Both the position numbers and the translations under genes were made by a program. Under the pieces are notes generated by a model that saw nothing but the letters and a program-made list of their open reading frames with translations, was not told the origin of the DNA and ran no database searches. DNA of 64,000 bases, from contig NC_087062.1 in NCBI RefSeq assembly GCF_963678635.1, forward strand, positions 66,325,415 to 66,389,414. The letters are read 5' to 3'. Positions 45,454 through 55,649 of the stretch are shown here, one piece after another (the first letter of the stretch is position 1; every line of letters starts with the position of its first letter). The DNA is from Symsagittifera roscoffensis. Taxonomy: Eukaryota; Xenacoelomorpha; Acoela; Convolutidae.

Positions 45454-45539
45454 TTGTTAAAAAATGGATTGTTTTTGAGAAAAATGCGAATTTAATTCTG
45501 ACAAGTTAGTTTTGTTCGCAGTAGTAGTTTGAGTCAGAG

Positions 45540-46320
45540 CAAACTCGCCTGGTTATGTTCTCTCGATGGAACCAAGACATATTCTACTGAAATCCAAATG
45601 GAACTTATTCTCACTAATTAACGCAAACAAGAATCAAACGTTTATAATGTTTGATTGCTAACTTCAGTTCGTACACAGTTTAGATGTGCCTCATCTCATC
45701 TATCCCTATCCTGTGACTCAAGGTCTCTTATCGCCTCGTCTTCATGGCTGCAGACGTACACTGCGCACATAGTTAACTTAGTTTGTGCTATATGAGAAAA
45801 CATCTGTTTTCAGTTTCAGGTATTCAGTCCATATGCTACTGTAGATGACACAAAGTGCGCTTCAAAATTAATTTTGTGCATAGTTTTCTGGTTTACCGGA
45901 ATGTAAGTATTCTTTTTTGTTTTACTGGTTCTCGTCTTTTCAATCGTACTCGCTTCAATTTTGAAAAAAAAAATCATTCTATTAACTCTAGAGGCAACCT
46001 TAGATTGAGTATGAAATATATAACTACTTGATCCCTTTTTTCCAAAACTCCTCGAGTGCAAATATTGCCGCCACCGCACCCATGTTTAAGTCTCCTTTTC
46101 TCATCTTGCATCAAATAAATCTCCTGCATAAAGAACATCAAGAGCTGAATCTCACAGTTACTTTTAAGAAGTTGGATTTGATCAATATTCCTCCACCTTT
46201 ATTGGCAATCAATCTATTATCCTTAAAGCAAGTAGGCAATATCTTCCATTTTAAATTTATTTTTTTTTCAAATGCCCTTGTGCTCGAATTTTTGGTTGGG
46301 GTGTAGTTTTAGTATTAGTA
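45540..46320. repeat. Dispersed repeat Y, uninterrupted copy
   Basis: Matches 27641-27860 (GGTTATGTTCTC, GTGCACAGTT-like and CATAGTTAACT words) and then 35250 onwards (CAGTTTCAGGTATTCAGTCC), with only a few tens of bases between, where the other copy has the 7.4-kb gypsy. Short frames on either strand (for example minus 45816-46079) are unrecognised. Confidence 0.6.
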
Positions 46321-46341
46321 ATAATATCAATTAAGTATTAG

Positions 46342-46706
46342 TACCCAGGTAGAGGCGATCACTGTGTTTCGACAGTATTGACTAAAATTCGGTATGTTTC
46401 GACCGAGCTCGACCGAAAAAAAATGTATTTTTGCTTTTCGCTATTATCTCAGTACGTTTTTTATCGGAATAAAACTATTGGGTTCTTTGCAACTTGATTG
46501 CTTTGTAGAAATTCGCAATTTTTAAGCTTATTTTTTTCATCAAATGGATACTCTGCTTTTCAATTTGAGTCAAAAGGTATATTCTTGAGGTATATTTCGA
46601 CCGTGCTCGCGGTATGTTTCGAGTATGTGCTCGACCCAAACCCCTGTCTCGACTGACATGGCCTCGACATTGAAATTCGAAACAAAGTGAGTATCTCGAC
46701 CCAGGT
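46342..46706. repeat. Second GTCGA/CTCGAC-rich repeat block
   Basis: TTCGACCGAGCTCGACCG, TTTCGACCGTGCTCGCGG and CTCGACCCAGG recur, and ACCCAGGTAG occurs at both edges (46345 and 46697). Similar in style to 19520-19962. It lies just downstream of protease exon 6. Confidence 0.55.
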
Positions 46707-46844
46707 AGGAATTGTTTAGATTTTTCAAAGCTCTACTGATATCCCACGAAGACTCTCATTTGCTAAGGTTTTCAGCGCAATGTCAGGCTGCTCGAAATGA
46801 AACATTGAGCAATTTAAACTAACATTTGGCTGGTTCTACGCGAT

Positions 46845-46960
46845 CAAAAATAAACCGTAACGTCGCTAAGAGGGTTCGGTTCGTCAACCAGATCTGAATA
46901 ACACAGAATATTGGAAACAAAATCTTTTTTAAGTTTTGGAAACAGTTTGTGAATACGAGC
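46845..46960 (-). CDS. Serine protease exon 6 (tentative)
   Basis: Acceptor CCTTGCAG|G at 46961. In phase 0 it reads ARIHKLFPKLKKDFVSNIL followed by CYSD, which matches the S1 segment ending in the cysteine that precedes the catalytic-serine loop. The frame remains open to a TGA near 46844, and no convincing donor was fixed. The GDSGGP segment that should follow is absent locally. Confidence 0.5.
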
Positions 46961-47004
46961 CTGCAAGGTTTCGAAACTACCAATCAGAAGTGAAATCTGT
47001 TTAC

Positions 47005-47019
47005 AAACTTCCGCAACTC
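47005..47019 (-). CDS. Serine protease exon 5, 15-nt microexon (tentative)
   Basis: TTTTTGTCACAG|GAG opens it, and TTT|GTAAAC closes it, encoding ELRKF in phase 0. Joined to exon 4 it gives DRLQELRKF, like the LQEVxxP strand of S1 proteases. The following intron is 44 nt. It is too short to be certain. Confidence 0.35.
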
Positions 47020-47113
47020 CTGTGACAAAAAGTATCTCTTTCAAATAAATAAAAGTGTTCGTCTCAAAAACCAATTAAAAAATAAAACTGAAATATGAAC
47101 AAAATTAACATAC

Positions 47114-47292
47114 CTGCAATCTGTCAGTAGTTTGATCTTGATCTGTCGTGGAAGTTGAGCCCAATCCACAAGAACCCATTATCATTCTGGGCTCCACTGG
47201 ATCTTTAGTACAGATATCGAGGATTTGATTTCTGCGGGGAATACTGCTGTTCAGCAAAATCAAAGCTAAAATGAGTGGTTTCTTAGCAATAC
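47114..47292 (-). CDS. Serine protease exon 4 (Asp-loop to LQ strand)
   Basis: Ends in a perfect donor, CTGCAG|GTATGT (47114/47113), and starts after TATTGCAG (47293). Reads IAKKPLILALILLNSSIP, then ILDICTKDPVEP, MIMGSCGLGSTS and TDRLQ. This corresponds to the S1 NDIALL...C...GWGxTS...LQ region. The catalytic Asp expected before IAL is not visible; the local reading is ILAL. Either the acceptor is elsewhere or the enzyme is a non-catalytic homolog. Confidence 0.65.
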
Positions 47293-47475
47293 CTGCAATA
47301 CTTACATTGGTTTTTGTTTCGAGTTGGAAGGAGTTATGCAAGGTTTTTTCGCGCGGTTTAATAACCAGTTTTGATTTATGGTTAAAATCGTTGAGAAAAA
47401 AGACATTATAATAAAATGGCGTTAACTAAAATAAAGAGCTGGTATTGTTAGAAAGTATGCCCAGGTCTTTTCCAC

Positions 47476-47522
47476 TGGCTTTTTTCGGTTTTTCATTGCC
47501 ATCGAATCGAGCTCTCCAGTAT
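47476..47522 (-). CDS. Serine protease exon 3 (tentative)
   Basis: Acceptor TTTTCTATTTCAG|A at 47523. The reading YWRARFDGNEKPKKA joins exon 2 in phase (GG|A gives Gly) to make APGYW, like the HPxY element before the Asp loop. The donor CCA|GTGGAA is weak; joined to exon 4 it restores phase (A|GT). Confidence 0.45.
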
Positions 47523-47699
47523 CTGAAATAGAAAAAAGTTGAAATACAAAATTTAGCGTAGTTTTGCAACAGTAGAAATACAACGCAAGCATAGCATTGC
47601 AATTTAGCGGAAAGAAAACGATACGAAACCACAAAGTAGAAAAAAAAACTATTGGAAAAAAATGTTCACACTTAGACTCTGTGCACAGGAACCGGCTAG

Positions 47700-48592
47700 T
47701 GTTGTAACCGTTCTCTGCTTTTGAGCTCGTCTTGAATCTTCAAAGTGTTTAGCTGACCAATAGCAGCAAAAAATAGTTTCTCAAAAAATTATTGCACAAC
47801 AATGACAGCCGGCCGCTGTGCTAGTAACGCAAAAAGTTCTGACCACAAAATAAAAAAACATGTCGGGTGTTGTGTGATGGGAGGATCTGAATGAAAACCT
47901 AGAATTAGGAAATAGTCGATAATCATAGTAATTTAGGCATATTCGACAACAGTTTACTGTAAAAAAAAAAAGCAAAATAACATTTAAAAAAATTAAATGT
48001 TTCTAAAAGTTTTGCACATTTTAAAAGGTTCAAAATTATCCAATGAAAACAGAGTTGGAAATAATCGAAAAGTTTTACTGGAATAAAACTAAGTTTGTGC
48101 TTGAACAAAAGCTTTTCCTCATAATATAAGCCTGCTCGTCCGCTTTATTCGCTCGATATTAGAGTAAAAGTCAAAGTTGCAGACTGGTTGTACTCAAGGC
48201 CGACAAAATTTCTGTATGTTGTTTCAAACGAATTTGAAAGGGCTTCATTGTGATATATCACTCAACCAATTTTGATGAGTATTTGCAGTACCCGATTTCG
48301 CATGAAAAAAAAAAGCTAAAGCACACGCTCCACTTTCAGCAAGCAATAAACATGTCAACAGGCGTATTAAGGTGAAAGTTTTCAAGCTGCTCAGTTAAGA
48401 AGTACTCTCAAAACCAATTGTTTCAATTTAAATATCAATATAACTTTACGAACACTTCACAAATGCAAAGACTAGTCTGTAGACTTTCAAAGTTTTCTGT
48501 CGAAAATTAATGAAAATTTTGAAATTAGACAAAGACAAACCGTTGCCTTCAAATTAGCACAAAATTAGACCACACTGTTTTCCTGCAACAAA
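47700..48592. other. Intron sequence of the protease gene
   Basis: AT-rich with no coding similarity. A word pair CCTGCTCGTCCGCTTTATTCG at 48130 recurs as CCTGCTCGCTCGCTTTACTC at 53901, so a small dispersed repeat is present. Confidence 0.4.
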
Positions 48593-48600
48593 ATCATAAC

Positions 48601-49060
48601 CAGAGTGACCTTTTTACCTTTTTTTTGAGAGAAAAACTAGTGACTATGACAATTTTCGAATTTTTTGTCGACCATTTTTTTTAGGACGACCAAATTAATT
48701 TTTCAAGCTCTGCCAAAGCACTAAAAAGTCCCTGTTATGGCCAAAATTACTGCACCACAGGCATAATTTTGAACAAACCGGCTAAAAAATTGTTCAGGCA
48801 CTTTTTGAAAGATTATTGAAATTGCGTTTTTTCGGCGCGCGCTCCCCCCTCAATAATATGTTGGAACCGAAGGGTCCGTCAGGACGGACCATTGGTGCCG
48901 AAGGGTCCGTCTGGTTAGTATGTATTGGTGCAGAAAAGTTGTAGGGTCCGTCACCAAAAACAGTTGTAAATAGTGACTTTTAGTGACCATTGAAAAAATA
49001 GTGACCAATTAGTGACCAATAGTGACTGGTCACTAAAATAAGGACCAAGTGGTCACCCTG
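48601..49060. mobile_element. Non-autonomous hAT-type element with nested MITE sequence
   Basis: Starts CAGAGTGACC and ends GGTCACCCTG; flanking octamers ATCATAAC (48593-48600) and ATCAAAAC (49061-49068) match 7 of 8. The right half repeats TAGTGACCAATAGTGAC words and 'gaagggtccgtc' twice. The stretch at about 48665-48850 resembles the inner part of the 17556 MITE in opposite orientation, including GCGTTTTTTCGGCGCGC, so one element may have inserted into the other. Confidence 0.7.
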
Positions 49061-49273
49061 ATCAAAACACAAAAAATAACAGTCGAGAAATAGTTGAAAT
49101 AATATTTTTAAAATTTTTTGAGCTCATTTTTCGTCCAAATTTTTCTGTTTTTTTTCCCAGAAAAAACTATTGAATTAAGTGAAAAAAAAGTTTGCATGAG
49201 TAGTATTATAAAAAAAATTCAGAAACTGTTTTCTCGACACACAGAACTTTCCTAATATAATTTCGAAACATGA

Positions 49274-49588
49274 TCAATAGGGCAGAAACAGGAGAAACCA
49301 ATCATTTAAAAAATTACTTGAAAGAGATGAGAAAAACTGTGTTGTCGCTTTAAGTTTTCCGGTATAAAGAAAACTTATTTCGATGAAAACATATGGATTG
49401 GGATAAATTCCGGAACAGAAGAGGAGAATTAGTATTAGTAGAAGGAGCAGCCTGGGCGACTTCAGAGACTCCCAGCTGAAAAACGCAGGCATTGCAAGCA
49501 ATCGGCGCTCCCTGATCTGGGGAGGTTGATATTGTGCCTTTAGAGACAAATTATGCTGTCTGTCGAGTTTATCACTTAAAGAGGGCAC
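49274..49588 (-). other. 104-codon open frame with hydrophobic segment, unrecognised
   Basis: Contains MPAFFSWESLKSPR followed by a leucine-rich stretch LLLLLILILLFCSG, resembling a signal peptide. It lies in the long intron of the protease gene on the same strand. An alternative first exon is possible but unsupported, as no good donor follows. Confidence 0.2.
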
Positions 49589-49963
49589 ATCTGGGCTCTA
49601 TAACTACCTATAGTGATCATATAGTTCTGTCAGCAACTAAACTGATATTTTTGGCTAATTTCTGAGTGATTACAAAAAAATGACCATTTTAGGGGTAAAA
49701 AAAGGCTCAAATTTAAAAAATGCACAATATTAAGTCTGCTAAACTCAAAGCAACTTTGGTCTCTTTCTTTTTTTTGTCTGAAGTCAAACCGAATTGGAAC
49801 AACGCAACTTCAATTACATATTTTTCTTTTTTCTTTTTATCGCGTCAAAATCCGGCCTGGTTGAGAGAGACGCCCGATGCGCGGATGAAAATGCGAATTT
49901 TCATTTTCATGAAAATGATATAAGACTTCGAGCCCCCATCAAAACAGGGGGTTGCGAAAAAAG

Positions 49964-50155
49964 TTTCCGCCCTTCAACCGACGATTTATGAAGCAATTTC
50001 GCTCTTCAAACGACGTATTATGAAGCAACAGAAGGCAAAATTCTTTACTCCCGTGAAATTTTTAAAGCGAGAGGAAGTTTTTACAGCGGGAGAAGTGAAA
50101 TTTTTACAGTGAGAAGCATTTTTTTAGCGAGAGAAGTGAAACTTTTACTGTGATA
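49964..50155. repeat. Two short tandem repeats
   Basis: 49964-49996 and 49997-50028 are two 32-33-bp copies (CTTCAACCGACGATTTATG versus CTTCAAACGACGTATTATG). Then 50050-50155 holds about four degenerate 25-28-bp units with GTGAAATTTTTA and AGCGAGAG words. Confidence 0.7.
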
Positions 50156-50625
50156 GAAAAAAAATTTTTATGAACTTCAATCATAGTAAATTTCATCTAA
50201 ATCGGAAAATAACCTGATAATTACGTTTTTCCAAAAAATTTTTTTTTGAATTTGAAAAAAAATATATTTTCCGGCCAGAATTGTGTTCAGCGCCATTATC
50301 TTCCCAAGCACGGGCGTTTCATCTGAATGAATTGTCACTTGATTTATACTGCACATCAGAGAACTCATGTTTAAGTTCTGTTAGCAAAGTTGCTTTTGCG
50401 AAAAAAAGTCAAAATAGAATAGCTAGCCCAATCGCACGGTAAATAGTTTGAAACTTCATTCGAGTATATTAACTAGTTGCAAAAAGGGCCATACAAAACT
50501 ATTGCAGTGACAGTGAGGTTTTTAGCGATACACTTTTGTCTTTGAAAAGTTCATGACCTCCGTTCCAAAAAACCTTAAAAACATGAAAAATGAAATTCAT
50601 TGAAATACACAAATATGCGTCTTAC

Positions 50626-50716
50626 CCGGGTGCAACGAACCATCGCTTGAAACCAGTTTTGAACTTGTAAGAGGATGGTCTCGAAAAATCACCACTCTCC
50701 ATTACGCCGTCATCGC
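50626..50716 (-). CDS. Serine protease exon 2
   Basis: Flanked by TTCATGTCTAG (acceptor) and CCCGG|GTAAGA (donor). The 91 nt read DDGVMESGDFSRPSSYKFK and then TGFKRWFVAPG in the only open phase, which fits the phase-1 donor of exon 1 (A|GC gives Ser). It occupies the position just after the His loop in S1 proteases. Confidence 0.6.
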
Positions 50717-51344
50717 CTAGACATGAACAAAACAGCTTCAAACGCACAGCTCATGAAGCAGAGAAAAAGCACAGACTCAGGAAATATATCACTAAACAGA
50801 AAGGGTTAAAAGGTCAAAAAAGTTTTCAGAGTTGAGCCATGTTTTCCGGTTTTTAATTTCTTAACCTTTGAAATCGGAAAATCGTTCGACTCATTTTCAA
50901 ACCAACAAATTCCGCAGAAAAAAATACAACGCCAGCAATATTCTCAAATGTCTATAGCCTGATTCATTCAAGCATTAAAAAAATGTGGGAAATTGACCAA
51001 AAACCAGATTAGTCACCGGTAAATTCTGTGAAAATCGCTTTTCATCGTAAACACAGTTATTGCTCGAATAAAATCATTGGTTTCCAAGGTATCTGTTCCC
51101 CTCAATTAAAAAAATGTTTCGAACCAATCGGGTTTGACACTACACTAATTGCCCAGTTTCACAATTTTTTGACGTCACTTGAACCCCATACAAATTTTCA
51201 ATTATAAAAAAACTAGCGTCGATGCTGTCTCGGAAATCAAACTGTTCATTCAGTGGTAAGTATTTTCAATTTTGACGATAGGCTAATTTTTGAGCATTCG
51301 AGGCTCTGCAGGAAATTAACTCAACTTAGTCCCGTCTTCACACT

Positions 51345-51635
51345 TTTAAAATTCACGAGACAATGGGCAGCTGTGATCACCCATCTTGGCGCGATAATAG
51401 TGCCCCCACACTCCGTCTTGTTCGTCCCACTCTGCAGAGTAACTAATACAAAATAGTCACGAGACACACTGGGAACACCATTGATTACGAAATAACTCCC
51501 GCTGTTAGAGAGCAGATTCCCAGAACACTTCTTCTGGTTTTGAGAAAAAATTCGGGATGAAGTCCGAGAATACATCCAAATTAAAATGAACAAGTAGAGT
51601 AAATGTTTATAGCTCTCAGTTACTTTGATATACAT
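51345..51635 (-). CDS. Serine protease exon 1: signal peptide, activation site and catalytic His
   Basis: From Met at 51635 (MYIKVTESYKHLLYLFILIW), a hydrophobic signal peptide is followed by a short propeptide with Cys, then the mature N-terminus VINGVPSVSRDYF, in place of the usual IVGG, and CGGTIIAPRWVITAAHC with the catalytic His. An upstream in-frame Met at 51689 is an alternative start. The donor AAAA|GTGTGA at 51345 is weak but gives correct phase with exon 2. The product is probably secreted. The exon-2-to-3 intron is 3.1 kb and carries a hAT-type element. Confidence 0.7.
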
Positions 51636-52491
51636 ATTTGAATTAGACGAATTTAGGCAAGATATACTCTCGGTAACTTTTGTAGTCACTCAAATATTCC
51701 GAGGTCGCAATTCGAGTAAATAAAAACCAGAATGGTCTTCAATTTTAACTAAAATTGTACAACTCTACGGCATAGACTTGCTTACGAAAGTAAACTAAAA
51801 GGACTAAAATTCGTCAACTTTTACGGAAAATTAGGTTCAACTTTGAGCCAATCTTAAAAGGATTTCGGTTAAAAAAACACCGCAAAAAGTCAAACCTAAT
51901 TGTTTTTTACATCACTTCGATTGGGTTCGCCATTTCCTACGTTTCCAGTTGTTCTCTCCTATAACCATAGAGCAACAAAAAAACAACAGCTGCGAATAAA
52001 ATAACTTCTGCTGTTAACAATCTCGAAAAAGTTGATACTCATTTGCGACTTAAGTTGGAAAAAATTGCATCGTACCATCACACTACCCTGCGATTGTGTA
52101 AATAGATACTAATAGCTCAGACGGTGCACAAAACCATGAATACACATCCCTTGTGCATAAAGCTTCTAATTTTGTGCTCTGAAAACATGCACATGCATTT
52201 TTCACACGCAAAATTCTTGATCTCTACATAAATATCCAAATCAAACACAGTCAGCACGAATTGAAACAAACACTATTTTTCATCGAAGACTACACATGAC
52301 AACTGCCTGCGAATCATGTCCAACAAAAAATTTCTCTCGATGCACAATGTTATAAGATCAAAATAAAAACAGCTTTAGAAAACACTTCAAAAATATTATC
52401 TATTGAAAAGTAAATTTTAGCAAAAAAGCAGATAATCAATAATGATAAATTAGAATGCAATTTCAAGTCAATGTAGGCATTAGTGTTCCAA

Positions 52492-53230
52492 CTAAATCGA
52501 AAAGTCTATCTTTTCTTGATCCTTCTCGCGATTAGCCAGATGCTTCTCAATGATCTCCGCATACAAATCGCGTTTCAGAAACTTATAGGCTGTTGGGAGC
52601 AACTTTGCAGCCGCCTTGTGAAAACACTCAGCACCGTGCAAGAAGAAGTCAAGTCCCAGTTCCAATCCCATTCCAAAATCCGACTCGTCATTCGCAAACT
52701 GTACGAAAGTGATCTGCTCGTGTAGAGGACCAAAAGCCGCCACTCGATCCGGCTGCGACTCGCATTGCGCCACTTTTTGCATTAGTTTACGTAATGCTGC
52801 GTCTTCGTGATGGATTGGTCTGTAGCCAATGTCGTTTTTAACGTGAACAGATATTCCCAACTTATGAAACGTTGTTCCTTGTGACTTTCGTTTGCGATCT
52901 TTCAAATTCTTTTCTCTGCAGTTCAAACTAACTACAGGGTCACATTTCGACACAAAAACTTCCAACTTTTCTTTCAATTTAAGTAGTAAACTTTCGCTCG
53001 AAACGCTGTTGCTTGCACTTTGCTTCGAGATTCTAGAGTTCAATTCTTTGTACACCAATTCAAGTAAGTTATCGGCACTGTATCTCAAAACACAGTCTTT
53101 GACAGGTTTGGCGGAGGCCACAAACGCTGGCAGCTTGTTAGGGTCATCTCTGAAGTAGCCGAAATGCATTTGGTCTGAACTTGAAGAAATTTTGAGCACT
53201 GTCTGGAACTCAGGAGGGTCCAAGTGATAT
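52492..53230 (-). CDS. HPF1: HPF1 exon 3: C-terminal domain of histone PARylation factor 1
   Basis: HPF1 binds PARP1/PARP2 in the nucleus, completes their active site and directs ADP-ribosylation to serines. This exon follows an acceptor (TTTAATGCAG) and begins YHLDPPEFQT, matching the family's YYDPPEFQT, then HFGYFRDDPNKLPAF, and near its end FVQFANDESDFGMGLELG, the most conserved segment. The Glu of NDE (codon 52684-52686) corresponds to the catalytic Glu284 of human HPF1. It ends LYAEIIEKHLANREKD, close to the human C-terminus, with a stop at 52492. The 245-residue exon is fully open, so the gene looks functional. Confidence 0.92.
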
Positions 53231-54189
53231 CTGCATTAAAAAAATATTCAAGTGGCATAAAATTCTTAGTAGCAGAGTAAAACTAACTTTCAAAAACAAA
53301 AGTTCCTCCAGTTTCTTTCTACACCTGGAGTTTCAGTGTCAGCTTATATCTCTCTCACATCTCATCATAACATTACGACCAAAATTTCTTTCAAACTAAT
53401 GTGTCTCAAAACTAAATATATATTTTAATCAAACCTCTATTGTAGTATTGCAAATACTACACTAACTTATAGTTTAACTTAGTTTCCTAACAATTTAAAT
53501 ATCCTTCTGATTTAAATAATTCTTTTAAGATTGGACTCATTTTTTTCTGTTACTTTTGGCCTGGATATTCAAAATAAAAGTGTCGCCAGTTAGTCGGACT
53601 GGTTTACTGTCTTGCCACATTTTAGAGAAACTCAATTAAGCAAAGGAATATTATTAACCAAAAAAAATCATTGCTCAATCCGTTCATGATATAAAGTTTA
53701 ACTTTTTCATGAATTAAACACTTCAGTTTAGTAAGATACAAATTTTAAGCTGGCCATAGCGGAGTACAGATATCATAACACAGACATTAACTGAAACGAA
53801 GTTGTTTGGATTTTAAGCAAAGAAAAAATGAGCTGAAGAGATCCGAACGTATTTACCGACGGTAGAAAAAGTGAAACTTCACGGGTTATGCTTCAAAAAA
53901 GCCTGCTCGCTCGCTTTACTCGCTCTATATTTTTTTCGACACTGGGCCAAATTTTAGATTTGTTACTGGCATTTGAATCATGAACTAAAGGCTTTTATAT
54001 GATTTAACACTCATTTTGACACATAGTGATGATTATTTGTGGTAGCTATTTAGCGTGGAAAACAAAAAATCTAACAAGTGTAATAATTGAACTAACAAAG
54101 TGCATATGCACCTTAGTGCATTCATAGATGCATTAATATGTATGAATGCATATCTGTAGTTATTAGAGCATTTTAAGACTATTCCGGAA

Positions 54190-54245
54190 GAAAAAAATCA
54201 CCAAGACCTATATAAGGGTCTTCACTAAGTTCACGGACTCTTATT
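54190..54245. repeat. Intronic direct repeat containing CCTATATAAG (copy 1)
   Basis: ACCTATATAAGGGTCTTCAC here and ACCTATATAAGAGTCCTCAC near 55288 are about 1.08 kb apart in the two HPF1 introns, each after an A-rich run. This is probably a dispersed repeat; the TATA-like word could mimic a promoter. Confidence 0.5.
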
Positions 54246-54411
54246 AGGCTATATGCATCACATTAGCTGTCGCTGAAAACTTGACGTTTCAATCGGCAAA
54301 GTTGTGAGCAGACAAAACCTTCAAGTGAAAGAAAAATGTCATTGCAAAATCAACCTAAATCGACAAAATGAAACAAAAATTAAATCAGTTGGAAGTAGAG
54401 CATGAACAAAC

Positions 54412-54592
54412 CTGCAGTGGAGTAAGGGATCTGTTATTGTTTTTCCATCAAGAAGGTCGAATGGGCCACAGAGAACAAACCCAAGGGGGTCCAACAGCGC
54501 CTTTTTAGGACACGACGGACACATGGAGCAGCAGAAGCGCCACAGCTGCTCGAAGTCAGGCGGAAAATCCATTCTGTATGTGGACTGCACTT
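54412..54592 (-). CDS. HPF1: HPF1 exon 2: N-terminal domain
   Basis: Bounded by TTATTGCAG (acceptor, 54593) and CTGCAG|GTTTGT (donor). Reads VQSTYRMDFPPDFEQLWRF, then ALLDPLGFVLCGPFDLLDGK and LLHCR. This matches the HPF1 pattern of a basic residue-rich lead, PxDFxxFWxFC and LGxxLVGPFDxLAGK. Phase 2 at the donor joins exon 3 as Arg (AG|A), yielding LLHCRYHLDPPEF, equivalent to the LHWRFYYDPPEF of vertebrates. The following intron is 1181 bp. Confidence 0.9.
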
Positions 54593-55264
54593 CTGCAATA
54601 AAAAAAGTCAGTTCAGATATTTGTTTAAGTTACATTACTTAATAAAGTTAATGACTACATCGATTGAAAACTGGTTTTCGAAGCTAATATATTTTAATCG
54701 ACATTTTCAAAAACGTAATGTAACACTTAATGGGCACATCTATGAAAGACAATTGTAGCTTTTTAAAACTAATTTTCAGATCCTATCAAGCTTTCACATA
54801 CATTTCATTGAAAGGCTAGGTTTATCTGAGCTAGATTGTTAACAAGGTTGTTAACTGGAAGTTGGAAAAGAGTAATGAATGCAATAAAATTGAAACAAAA
54901 ACTGACTTTTTTCAAAATCCTTCAACTTTTGAACTTCGAAGAAAAAATAGATGGACTTAAAGCACTTTGAATTTGTAGAAAAATTTATGATGGACACTTT
55001 CCTTTTTGTTCAAATTAACTCAACTTGAGAAAACTGGATCAATAGGCAAAACTTTTATTTCACTGGGATATCTGATAACTAATTTCCATTTTCGAAATTT
55101 GAAGTCGATCTCGCTTTTCGTGACCTTTACATTTTTGCTGTTCAATAGTGGATTTTGCCTTCCTTTTAACAATGAAAATGCACTGATCATAAAAAATCAC
55201 AAGTCAAACCGCGAAAAATCAAAATTGAGCGTGAACAAACTTTAAGACTTTTTCCTGAAAAAAA

Positions 55265-55320
55265 AAACAAAAAAAATCAGTAAAACCTATATAAGAGTCC
55301 TCACTACGTTCAAAAAGTAA
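55265..55320. repeat. Intronic direct repeat containing CCTATATAAG (copy 2)
   Basis: Partner of 54190-54245. Confidence 0.5.
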
Positions 55321-55368
55321 ACAACAACTATTTCCGTGTATTCTTGATGACACCAATAAAGACCTTAC

Positions 55369-55600
55369 GTTTCATTAACTGTGACATATTTTGGGAAGTC
55401 GCACTGCTTTCTCTTTTGTCTACGATTCCAAAAGACTGTTTAATGCTCTGCTCTCTCCTCGCAGTAGATGTCTCCGTGGTCCTGAATTTGTTAGAACAAG
55501 AATCTTGCTCACTCTGGTCTCCCTTCCGTTTAGCCCCAGACAGTTTCTGTGAGCTGTTCACGTCTGCAGAGAGATCTTGGTTTTCAAACTCAGCTCTCAT
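55369..55600 (-). CDS. HPF1: HPF1 exon 1: disordered, lysine-rich N-terminus
   Basis: In-frame Met at 55600 (MRAEFENQDLSADVN) is the first usable ATG after a stop at about 55645; the 11 codons before it lack an ATG. The region is polar (KRKGDQSEQD, RTTETSTARREQ), like the unstructured human N-terminus, and ends SQLMK before donor AAAC|GTAAGG. The phase-1 join gives MKQVQSTYRMDFPPDF, matching the family's RKEVENxYKLxxPEDF. With this start, the three exons encode about 383 residues against 346 in human. An upstream exon cannot be excluded. Confidence 0.7.
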
Positions 55601-55649
55601 TTTTATCTGAAGCTCATCAATACGTTGATACACAAGAACATCTTATGAT

